64,000 nucleotides of DNA. Origin: UBA1366 sp047602575 (lineage in GTDB: Bacteria; Bacillota; Clostridia; Oscillospirales; Ruminococcaceae). The stretch lies in the NCBI GenBank assembly GCA_047602575.1, contig JASGGY010000007.1:248001-312000 (forward strand), read 5' to 3'. A program made the translations under genes and the position numbers. The notes under the pieces are model-generated. The model did no database searches and was not told where the DNA came from. It was given only the letters and a program-made list of their open reading frames with translations. Of the stretch, positions 57,637 through 64,000 are shown one piece after another (position 1 is the first letter of the stretch; every line of letters starts with the position of its first letter).

Positions 57637-58245
57637 ATGAATTTACAACAAATCGAAACCATCGCCGTTGCCGAACTGGGCGGCAGGGCAAGTCATCCCT
57701 ATAAGGAAACGGGGAACAAGCTCCACCACGGCAAGCGCACCGCTGTCTTGGTGAAAACCCTTTGTGCGGAATTGAATTACACCGGCGAAACCGACACCCT
57801 CACCGTCGCGGCATGGTTTCATGATATCTGCAACGGCGGCGACCGCCACGAGGAACACGAAGCCTTGGGCGCAGCGCGCACCGCGGAACTGATTGCACCG
57901 TTCTGCACACCGGAGGAATGCGACACCATCTGCGCACTGATCGCCCGCCACGACAGCCGGAGCGCACCGGATCTTCCGCTTGAATTGAAAATCCTACAGG
58001 ATGCCGATTTTCTCGACCATTTCGGCGCGTTTGAAATCTGGTGCACATTCCACTATGCGCTGAAAGAGGATTGGTCGATGGAGCGAACCGCATCGGAGAT
58101 TTTGGCAGAACGTGCACGGAAGTATGAAAAGCAGCGCAATGAACTGCATTTTAACTATAGCCGGAATATTTACGAAGAAAAACACGTCTTTGTCCAAGCT
58201 TTCGCCGAACGCATGGCGCGCGAAGCGGCAGGGGAGCTTGCTTAA
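57637..58245 (+). CDS. HD-domain phosphohydrolase
   Basis: A 202-aa HD-superfamily metal-dependent hydrolase. Metal ligands: HHGKRTAVLVKTL (His), AAWFHDICNGG (HD), a later RHDSRSAP and LQDADFLDHFGA (Asp). Substrates in this superfamily are nucleotides or phosphodiesters and cannot be assigned here. ATG 57637 follows GGGAGGAAG; the longer open frame spans the leader and is not coding. Confidence 0.85.
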   Translation: MNLQQIETIAVAELGGRASHPYKETGNKLHHGKRTAVLVKTLCAELNYTGETDTLTVAAWFHDICNGGDRHEEHEALGAARTAELIAPFCTPEECDTICALIARHDSRSAPDLPLELKILQDADFLDHFGAFEIWCTFHYALKEDWSMERTASEILAERARKYEKQRNELHFNYSRNIYEEKHVFVQAFAERMAREAAGELA

Positions 58246-58256
58246 ACGCATACATA

Positions 58257-58285
58257 AAAATCCGCCCTCTTATCAGGACGGATTC
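58257..58285 (+). terminator. Terminator after the HD-domain gene
   Basis: AATCCGCCCT pairs with AGGACGGATT (one mismatch) around a short loop. Confidence 0.65.
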
Positions 58286-58332
58286 AGACTATGAATTAAG
58301 TATAGACTTTTTTTCGAGCGCTTTATATAGAA

Positions 58333-58480
58333 TCACAAAACCGTAGCCACAGCACAAGGCGGCAAAGAAAATCAAAGTATAATCCCAAAAACAATGGGTT
58401 TCCAAAGGGTACTTGTACCCTTTGGTGGGGGAGTCCAGAGGGGGGCAACGCCCCCTTTGGTCAGGGTTTATCTACAGTTT
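58333..58480 (+). repeat. Dispersed structured repeat, copy 2
   Basis: Similar to 39125-39264 over its length. Hairpins: AAAGGGTAC/GTACCCTTT, and CCAGAGGGGGGC/GCCCCCTTTGG, which differs from copy 1's third hairpin in both arms. Ends with GGGTTTATCTACAGT as copy 1 does. Lies between convergent genes. Confidence 0.8.
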
Positions 58481-58487
58481 ACGTTTA

Positions 58488-58733
58488 TTACAGCATATTC
58501 ATCCTCAGCGCCTGCGCAAGCTGCGCCGGACAGGATGTACCCTTGCGACCGCAGGTGATGCCGTCGAGCCGCGCGATGACCTCCTCCGTGCGCATCCCGC
58601 GCACCAGCGCCGCAACGCCCTTTGCGTTGCCGTCACAGCCGCCCACAAAGACCACGTCGCGCACGATGCCGCCCTCCGTGTCGATGATGATTTTTGCGGC
58701 ACAGACACCCTTTGGCTTGTATTCGACTCTCAC
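58488..58733 (-). CDS. TSCPD-domain protein
   Basis: An 81-aa protein of the TIGR03905-type TSCPD family: PKGVCAAKIIIDTEGGIVRD, VGGCDGNAKGVAALVRGM and the closing GRKGTSCPAQLAQAL with the TSCPD-like motif (here TSCPA). Conserved Cys residues suggest metal or cluster binding. It is 11 bases after the malic enzyme gene, in the same operon. Confidence 0.88.
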   Translation of the reverse strand: MRVEYKPKGVCAAKIIIDTEGGIVRDVVFVGGCDGNAKGVAALVRGMRTEEVIARLDGITCGRKGTSCPAQLAQALRMNML

Positions 58734-58744
58734 AAAAATTCCCC

Positions 58745-59929
58745 CTAAAACGCAGGCGCAATGCGCGCGCTTTTCGTCCGCACCGCCGCTTCCGCAACCG
58801 CACGCGCCACCGCCGCCGGAACGCTGCGGTTAAATGCGTTGGGCAGAATAAATTCCGCACAAAGCTTGTCCGCCGGCACACACGCGGCAATCGCCTGCGC
58901 CGCGGCAAGCTTCATTTCCTCGTTGATGTCGCGCGCGCGGACTTCCAGCGCACCTTTAAAAATACCGGGGAACGCCACCACATTGTTTATCTGGTTCGGG
59001 AAATCACTGCGCCCCGTTCCCACGATGAACGCGCCTGCCGCTTTCGCTTCGTCCGGCATGATTTCCGGAACAGGATTCGCCATCGCGAACAGAATGGGCT
59101 TGTCCGCCATCGACCGCACCATCTCCGCCGTCACCTGATTGGGCGCGGAAACCCCGACAAACGCGTCCGCACCCCGCAGCGCGTCGGCAAGCAGCCCACT
59201 CTGATGCGCGCGGTTGGTGAGCGCCGCAATCTGCGCGTGAGCAGGGCTGAGCGCGGTGTTCTGCTCATTTAAAATACCGAATTTGTCGCACAGCACGATT
59301 TCCCCCACGCCCAGCGACAGCAGAAGCCGCGCAATCGCCGTTCCCGCAGCACCCGCGCCATTGATGACAAGCTTCATGTCAGAAAGCGCCTTGCCCGCGA
59401 CCTTCGCCGCGTTGGTCAGCGCCGCGCCCACCACAATCGCCGTGCCGTGCTGGTCGTCGTGGAACACGGGAATGTCAAGCTTTTCTTTCAGCCGTGCCTC
59501 GATTTCAAAGCAGCGCGGTGCGGCAATGTCCTCGAGATTGATGCCGCCGAAGCTGCCCGCAATCAGCTCAACCGTCCGCACAATCTCGTCCGTGTCCTTT
59601 GAGCCGATGCAAAGCGGGAACGCGTCCACGCCGGCGAATTCTTTAAACAGCGCGCATTTGCCCTCCATCACGGGCATACCGGCAAGCCCGCCGATGTCGC
59701 CCAGCCCCAGTACAGCCGTGCCGTCGGTGATCACCGCCACCAGATTCGCGCGGCGGGTCAGCTCGTAGGAAAGATCCGGGTTTTTCTGTATCTCAAGGCA
59801 CGGACGCGCCACGCCGGGGGTATAGGCATGGGTCAGCGCTTGCGCGTCGTTGATTGCCACGCGGGAAACAACCTCGATTTTGCCCCGCCATTCCCGATGC
59901 TTTTCCAGAGCGGATTCCATAATGTCCAT
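58745..59929 (-). CDS. NAD(P)-dependent malic enzyme
   Basis: A 394-aa bacterial-type malic enzyme converting malate to pyruvate and CO2. Key segments: TPGVARPCLEI (catalytic Tyr shortly before), VITDGTAVLGLGDIGG, FHDDQHGTAIVVGAAL for metal binding, INGAGAAGTAIARLL (Rossmann), and ALSNP-equivalent AMANPVPEI. It is the short form without a phosphotransacetylase tail. Supplies pyruvate and reducing power. Confidence 0.95.
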   Translation of the reverse strand: MDIMESALEKHREWRGKIEVVSRVAINDAQALTHAYTPGVARPCLEIQKNPDLSYELTRRANLVAVITDGTAVLGLGDIGGLAGMPVMEGKCALFKEFAGVDAFPLCIGSKDTDEIVRTVELIAGSFGGINLEDIAAPRCFEIEARLKEKLDIPVFHDDQHGTAIVVGAALTNAAKVAGKALSDMKLVINGAGAAGTAIARLLLSLGVGEIVLCDKFGILNEQNTALSPAHAQIAALTNRAHQSGLLADALRGADAFVGVSAPNQVTAEMVRSMADKPILFAMANPVPEIMPDEAKAAGAFIVGTGRSDFPNQINNVVAFPGIFKGALEVRARDINEEMKLAAAQAIAACVPADKLCAEFILPNAFNRSVPAAVARAVAEAAVRTKSARIAPAF

Positions 59930-59962
59930 TTTTGATTACCTCTTTCGTGCAGTGATACCTTT

Positions 59963-59992
59963 ATTATAACACGTTCCCTTTGTTTTTGACAA
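59963..59992 (-). promoter_or_regulatory. Promoter of the malic enzyme operon
   Basis: TTGTCA (59987-59992) and TATAAT (59963-59968) on the minus strand with 18-bp spacing. Confidence 0.7.
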
Positions 59993-60077
59993 GCTTTTTT
60001 TTGAATGTTTCCTTTGTGAAAAAATTATCAAAAAAACGCGGTTTAAGAAAATAATTCAAAAAAAATTGACAAAACAG

Positions 60078-60106
60078 TTGACAACAATGTTTCGACATGG
60101 TATAAT
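60078..60106 (+). promoter_or_regulatory. Consensus promoter of the large surface-protein gene
   Basis: TTGACA and TATAAT with 17-bp spacing, 43 bp upstream of the start codon. A second TTGACA lies 12 bp further upstream. Confidence 0.9.
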
Positions 60107-60149
60107 CATTTCAGGCATATTGTTACTAATTAAGACAAGAGGTGCTTTT

Positions 60150-62930
60150 ATGAAAAAACTAATCGCGGGCATATCAGCAGCAGTCATGGCGGTTTCGCTC
60201 GTGACGGGGACATTCTCGGATTCTGTCCAAGGGCTTTTGGACAAAAAACTCACGGCAAGCGCAGAACCAGTCGCCACCGGCACAGTATCGTTTAACGGAA
60301 GTCTTCCTTCTGCTTCAAAGGTAACAGAAGGTGTAGATTTTGGCATCAGCAGTGTTGACGGAATCTTTTTAAATTTCGTAAGCTCGAATGACCAAAGTAC
60401 GCCTGACGGAACAATTAGGTATGACAGTACCAATAGCGGCATCCATGTTACCGATGCAACCAACCTGATCATACAAAGCGACGACGGCAAGGATTTCAGT
60501 TTAGATGGTTTTAAGATCAATCGTCCAACTCTTCCAGACGGCACGGTTGATATTTATTGTTATAATAATTCTGCATTTACGGGCGTGGTCTCAATACCGA
60601 TCTCAGCCGGTATAGGGTTTCAATCTATCGACTTAGACACATATGACACTTCAAACGTATGGTGTTCGGATATTGATACTGCTGTGTTCGTATTCATGGG
60701 CGACGCGAGCAATTATTATTTCCAGGACTTCCAAGTCAGCCACCCCATCAACTGCGACCTTACGCTGAACGCCAACGGCGGTCAATTTCTTAGCGGTGAT
60801 TCAATCAGCACTGAGACAATGAGCTACGGTGCGATCGTGGACGCGTTCGACTTACAAGATACCGGTTTAAACCTCTGGTATCCTGGCTACTCGTTTGTGG
60901 GCTGGTATACCACCCCGACAGGTGCCGGAACACTGATTCAATCCATACTTGATCTGAATGAAGACACAACCCTCTTTGCCCGTTGGAATGAGGCTGAAAG
61001 TGAACCTGAATCATACTCCATCACCTACCACAACCTCAACAATTCATCGAACTCATTGCCCACATCCTACACTTCAGAAGATGCGGACATCGCGCTGACA
61101 GCCCTTGCTAATTCCAACCTGACCTTTTTAGGCTGGTACAGCGACGCGGCGCTGACAAACCCTGTCACCTCAATTGATACGGCATCCGGCGAAAATCTGG
61201 ATATCTATGCGGCATGGACACCAATCAGCTCCGCACTCACCGTAAAGCTTGCGTATACCACCACACCCTATACGGGAAACCAGCTGACACCCGCCGTAAC
61301 AAAGGTTAAAATAACCGGAATCGGTATGCTCGATCCCGACACGGATTTTACGGCTACATACGGCGATAATATCAACGCCGGTGATCATGCCGGATGGGTA
61401 AATATTGAATTCACTGGAGAATATGGATTAATGGGAAGCACTTATGCGTTCTTCACCATTACTCCCGCCGCCCCCACCGCCATCTACGCAACCGGCTTTA
61501 CCGGCGTTTATGACGGTCAGCCCCATACCATTGAAGTACACAACGTTCCTGCCGGCAGCGAAGTATCCTACAGCGCGACCTTAAACGGAACATATACAAC
61601 AGACCCGTTATACTACATGACCGGCACACATCCCTTGTACTATAAAGTCACCAACCCCAACTACGCTGAGTTCAGCGGTTCGGCAATGGTAACAATTAAC
61701 AGCGCATCGATTGCCGGCGCAGCTGTCACCCTCACCGATGCAACCGGACTTGTTTATGACGGCGACGCGAAAACACCCACAGTCGCTTCCGTGAAGCTCG
61801 GTGCAACCACGCTGGCGGTAGGCACTGACTACACCTATGAATATTCCGACAACACCGCTGCCGGTACAGCAACCGTCACCATCACCGGACAAGGCGGATA
61901 CACCGGAACAGTTACCAAAACCTTCACAATCTTACCCCACACGCTGACAGCAAGCGATTTTCATTTCCTTAACAACGATAACAGCTTTGTTCTTGGCGAA
62001 GTGACAGACAATGAGCCGTATATCTACTTGACTGACGAATGGGCGGAAACGTTATCCCATGATATTGACTTCTCCGTTTCCTACATAGACAATACCGCCG
62101 CAGGAAAAGCTTATGCTGTCATCACAGGTATGCGTAACACCACGGGAACCGTGATGATTCCGTTCTATCTCACCGCCCCCGATCAGACTGTCACCGACCT
62201 GACCATCACCGGCATCACTGCCCCGACAACCGGCGCAAAGCTCGATATGACCATCAACTCAAATTCCCAGATTAATGCAACAGTCGCTGACTGGGTAGAT
62301 TCGGATCTCGGCGACGGGCTGCCCGAAGATTATGTCTTTACCAGAAACAACGGATATTCAGTGGAAATCATATTGACTGCCAAGAGCGGTTATACACTTA
62401 GCGGGCTTCCGGCATTTTTGGAAAGTGTTAATTACTTCACCGTCGAAGGCGCTACGATGACATTTCTCTTTAATGACGGAAATCAGTATATCCTGATTGC
62501 TGAATTCGACAACACCGCCCCCATCACCCTCAACGGTGTGCAGGCAAGAGCAAACATAGACGGCAGCTTTGATTTCCGCCTTGTGGCAACCATCGACCAG
62601 GCGACACTTGCGCAGGAAGGCGTTGAAATCGGCTTCTGCGTTTCCTCGAACAGCACATCTCCCGACCGCAGCCATGGTAATGTGCTTACAGCAAAACAAG
62701 CCTATAAGTCAATCCAGAACAACGGCGTAACAATTGAACCCGACGGTGACGGCGACACATATTACTTTGTTGTTCATGATCTGTCACATTTTGCAAACGC
62801 TGCAGCGGTTGATGGTGCTGGTGTGGTTTATGTAACCGCATTCTACACCATCGGCGAAGATACCTATTACACAGCTCCCATGGCGATCAACCTTGCAGAC
62901 CTCGCAGACTTTGTTTCAGCGCCCATCTAA
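60150..62930 (+). CDS. Large secreted surface protein with InlB-type and Ig-like repeats
   Basis: A 926-aa secreted protein. Signal peptide: KKLIAGISAAVMAVSLVTG. Residues about 45-200 form a beta-sandwich-like domain. Two InlB B-type repeats follow (ending FVGWYTTPTGAGT...LFARW and FLGWYSDAALTNP...IYAAW), then Ig-like MBG/YDG-type repeats containing DYTYEYSDNTAAGTATVTIT, nearly the same motif as in the 985-aa protein. The end (about 830-926) resembles a SusE- or DUF-type beta domain. No LPxTG or membrane helix. ATG 60150 follows AGAGGTG. Likely cell-surface or matrix adhesin. Confidence 0.87.
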   Translation: MKKLIAGISAAVMAVSLVTGTFSDSVQGLLDKKLTASAEPVATGTVSFNGSLPSASKVTEGVDFGISSVDGIFLNFVSSNDQSTPDGTIRYDSTNSGIHVTDATNLIIQSDDGKDFSLDGFKINRPTLPDGTVDIYCYNNSAFTGVVSIPISAGIGFQSIDLDTYDTSNVWCSDIDTAVFVFMGDASNYYFQDFQVSHPINCDLTLNANGGQFLSGDSISTETMSYGAIVDAFDLQDTGLNLWYPGYSFVGWYTTPTGAGTLIQSILDLNEDTTLFARWNEAESEPESYSITYHNLNNSSNSLPTSYTSEDADIALTALANSNLTFLGWYSDAALTNPVTSIDTASGENLDIYAAWTPISSALTVKLAYTTTPYTGNQLTPAVTKVKITGIGMLDPDTDFTATYGDNINAGDHAGWVNIEFTGEYGLMGSTYAFFTITPAAPTAIYATGFTGVYDGQPHTIEVHNVPAGSEVSYSATLNGTYTTDPLYYMTGTHPLYYKVTNPNYAEFSGSAMVTINSASIAGAAVTLTDATGLVYDGDAKTPTVASVKLGATTLAVGTDYTYEYSDNTAAGTATVTITGQGGYTGTVTKTFTILPHTLTASDFHFLNNDNSFVLGEVTDNEPYIYLTDEWAETLSHDIDFSVSYIDNTAAGKAYAVITGMRNTTGTVMIPFYLTAPDQTVTDLTITGITAPTTGAKLDMTINSNSQINATVADWVDSDLGDGLPEDYVFTRNNGYSVEIILTAKSGYTLSGLPAFLESVNYFTVEGATMTFLFNDGNQYILIAEFDNTAPITLNGVQARANIDGSFDFRLVATIDQATLAQEGVEIGFCVSSNSTSPDRSHGNVLTAKQAYKSIQNNGVTIEPDGDGDTYYFVVHDLSHFANAAAVDGAGVVYVTAFYTIGEDTYYTAPMAINLADLADFVSAPI

Positions 62931-62965
62931 CGACAGAACGAAGTAAGAATGAAAGGTGAAAAACG

Positions 62966-63118
62966 ATGAAGAAATTTTACGAAGCGCCTGAACTCGATAT
63001 TACTGCGTTCCTGCTGGAAGAAACCATTGCCGCCGATTCCGGACCGAATGGGTTTACGATTTTCGACGATGACAACGACGACGGCGACACAGGCAACGGC
63101 TGGGGCGGACTCGGCTAA
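62966..63118 (+). CDS. 50-aa precursor-like small peptide
   Basis: A 50-codon ORF preceded by GAAAGGTGAA. It starts MKKFYEAPELDITAFLLEE, a leader-like helix of the KPELEI type that I associate with small Clostridia peptides, and ends in an Asp/Gly-rich tail (FDDDNDDGDTGNGWGGLG). No Cys, and no modifying enzyme nearby in the window. It lies 35 bases after the surface-protein gene and before a terminator. Could be a RiPP-like precursor or a small accessory protein. Confidence 0.65.
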   Translation: MKKFYEAPELDITAFLLEETIAADSGPNGFTIFDDDNDDGDTGNGWGGLG

Positions 63119-63130
63119 CCACAAACAAAT

Positions 63131-63166
63131 CAACCGGAAAGCAAAATGCTTTCCGGTTTTGTTTTG
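63131..63166 (+). terminator. Terminator after the small peptide gene
   Basis: AACCGGAAAGCA pairs with TGCTTTCCGGTT around AAA, followed by TTGTTTTG. Confidence 0.9.
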
Positions 63167-63248
63167 CCAAAAAAATAAAAGCCACCCAAACGAGCAGCTT
63201 CCAATCGTAAGAATCACCATCTTAAAAAATCTCCCCAACTCATAAAAA

Positions 63249-63347
63249 GCAACAAACCCATAAACTAAAAACAACGGGTTTCCAAAGGGGGGCATGCCCC
63301 CTTTGGTGGGGGAGTCCAGAGGGGGCAACGCCCCCTTTGGTAGGATT
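63249..63347 (+). repeat. Dispersed structured repeat, copy 3 (5' truncated)
   Basis: Shares ACAA[C/T]GGGTTTCCAAAGG and GGTGGGGGAGTCCAGAGGGGGCAACG (in part) with copy 2, but the second hairpin is AAAGGGGGGC/GCCCCCTTT in place of AAAGGGTAC/GTACCCTTT: paired changes in both arms. It lacks the 5' GGCAAAGAAAATC part. Confidence 0.75.
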
Positions 63348-63349
63348 AC

Positions 63350-64000
63350 TCACTTCTGCGCATTCGCGTGAACAAGCTTGAACAGGCGGTCGAGATTTTC
63401 CTTGTCGGTGACGCGTGAGCCGATGTGGGTCGGGCGCTGGTTGTAAAGCCCGTGGAAGTCAGAGCCGCCGGTCACAATTAAGTTATGCTCTTTGGCGATG
63501 GAAAGCAGCGTGTTCTTTTTCGTTTCATCGTCCGCGGAGTAGTGGTAAACCTCGATGCCGTCAAGCTTGCCCTTTTCCGCCAGCTCGCGCGCCAGCTCGA
63601 CGCTGTCGAACATGAACGGATGCGCCAGCACCGCGATCCCGCGCGACGCGTGAATCAGATCCAAAACAAAATTCACATCCGGATACTCGCGCGTTACCAG
63701 ACAAATTCCGTTCTTGCGGTTAAACAGCCGGTGGTTCAGCCCGCCGTACAAATCTGTCGCGTAACCGTAATTCACCAGCGCGCGCATGATGTGCTGCTTG
63801 AACACGCTCTTCGCTGCCCTTGGCGTACTTGAGCACCGCCTCGGGCGTGATGGGATAAAGCTCCATCACCTTATCAATCATCTCGTTGGCGCAAAGCCTG
63901 CGGATCTCGCACGACTTCATGCAAAGTCCCTTCAAGCCGGTCGGGCTTGTGCGGCGCGTAGCAGAGAATATGTACCTTCGCGTTGCGCTTTTTGTCCCAC
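63350..64000 (-). pseudogene. PHP-domain phosphoesterase gene, frameshifted and truncated at the window edge
   Basis: Three successive minus-strand frames encode one PHP-type metal-dependent phosphoesterase. The edge frame reads KVHILCYAPHKPDRL; removing one base near 63935 joins it to CMKSCEIRRLCANEMIDKVM. Removing another near 63806 (after KYAKGSEE) joins VFKQHIMRALVNYGYATDLYGG. The last part has AVLAHPFMFD and VTGGSDFHGLY, the metal-binding motifs. The N-terminal HxH part is outside the window. Two +1 shifts in about 130 bp suggest poor read quality here or decay. Confidence 0.7.

Overview
The window looks like a chromosomal segment of a spore-forming, moderately GC-rich Clostridia bacterium, most likely Oscillospirales (Ruminococcaceae/Acutalibacteraceae-like; this is inference). 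The evidence is a GerA/GerB/GerC spore germination operon, a T-box-controlled trp operon, Firmicutes-type sigma-A promoters, a type VIIb-like secretion locus and DUF6179/DUF6323 genes. No rRNA, tRNA or CRISPR array was seen.

Layout. 1-10.2 kb (+): a type VII (ESX/WXG100) secretion locus. It holds the 3' part of an EssC-like triple ATPase, a LytTR regulator, an unknown protein, a YukD/EsaB ubiquitin-like protein, eight small WXG100-fold proteins plus one further helical protein, a membrane-anchored FHA protein, a large effector candidate and its DUF4176 chaperone. 10.3-12.4 kb: mannose-6-phosphate isomerase and a ROK sugar kinase. 12.4-15.1 kb: an AT-rich accessory strip of small genes (two GNATs, GrpB family, DUF6440-like, MazG-like). 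15.2-21.5 kb: ilvD, a membrane-anchored hypothetical and pyrC-pyrF-pyrK-pyrD; 22-nt palindromes recur in and after pyrC and around pyrF. 21.5-23.4 kb: a molybdate-binding-type regulator and modD.

23.5-36.3 kb (-): one nine-gene operon. It encodes lipoproteins and surface proteins, an ABC-2 type system whose ATPase is frameshifted in Walker A, a FecCD-type ABC importer, and a large Ig-like surface protein. Its position next to modD suggests molybdate or tungstate uptake. 36.6-38.9 kb (+): phosphoglycerate-mutase-like phosphatase, ruvX, a GNAT and a cupin. 39.3-46.4 kb (-): trpE-trpGD-trpC-trpF-trpB-trpA behind a tryptophan T-box leader. 46.4-48.8 kb (+): a GH25-LysM lysozyme behind a LexA-like box, then ohrR and a glutathione peroxidase behind an OhrR-like box.

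48.9-53 kb (-): the ger operon. 53.1-55.8 kb: an AgrC-like kinase and LytTR regulator (-), divergent from a frameshifted small gene that carries LytTR-type direct repeats in its promoter. 56-60 kb: DUF6179/DUF6323 pair (-), HD-domain hydrolase with a leader terminator (+), TSCPD protein and malic enzyme (-). 60.1-63.1 kb (+): a large InlB/Ig-like surface protein and a 50-aa precursor-like peptide. 63.35 kb to the end (-): a frameshifted, truncated PHP-domain gene.

Three structured intergenic repeats, a pair of short elements with terminal inverted repeats and a 26-bp palindrome are scattered through the window. Five apparent single-base frameshifts occur; at least some may be sequencing errors.
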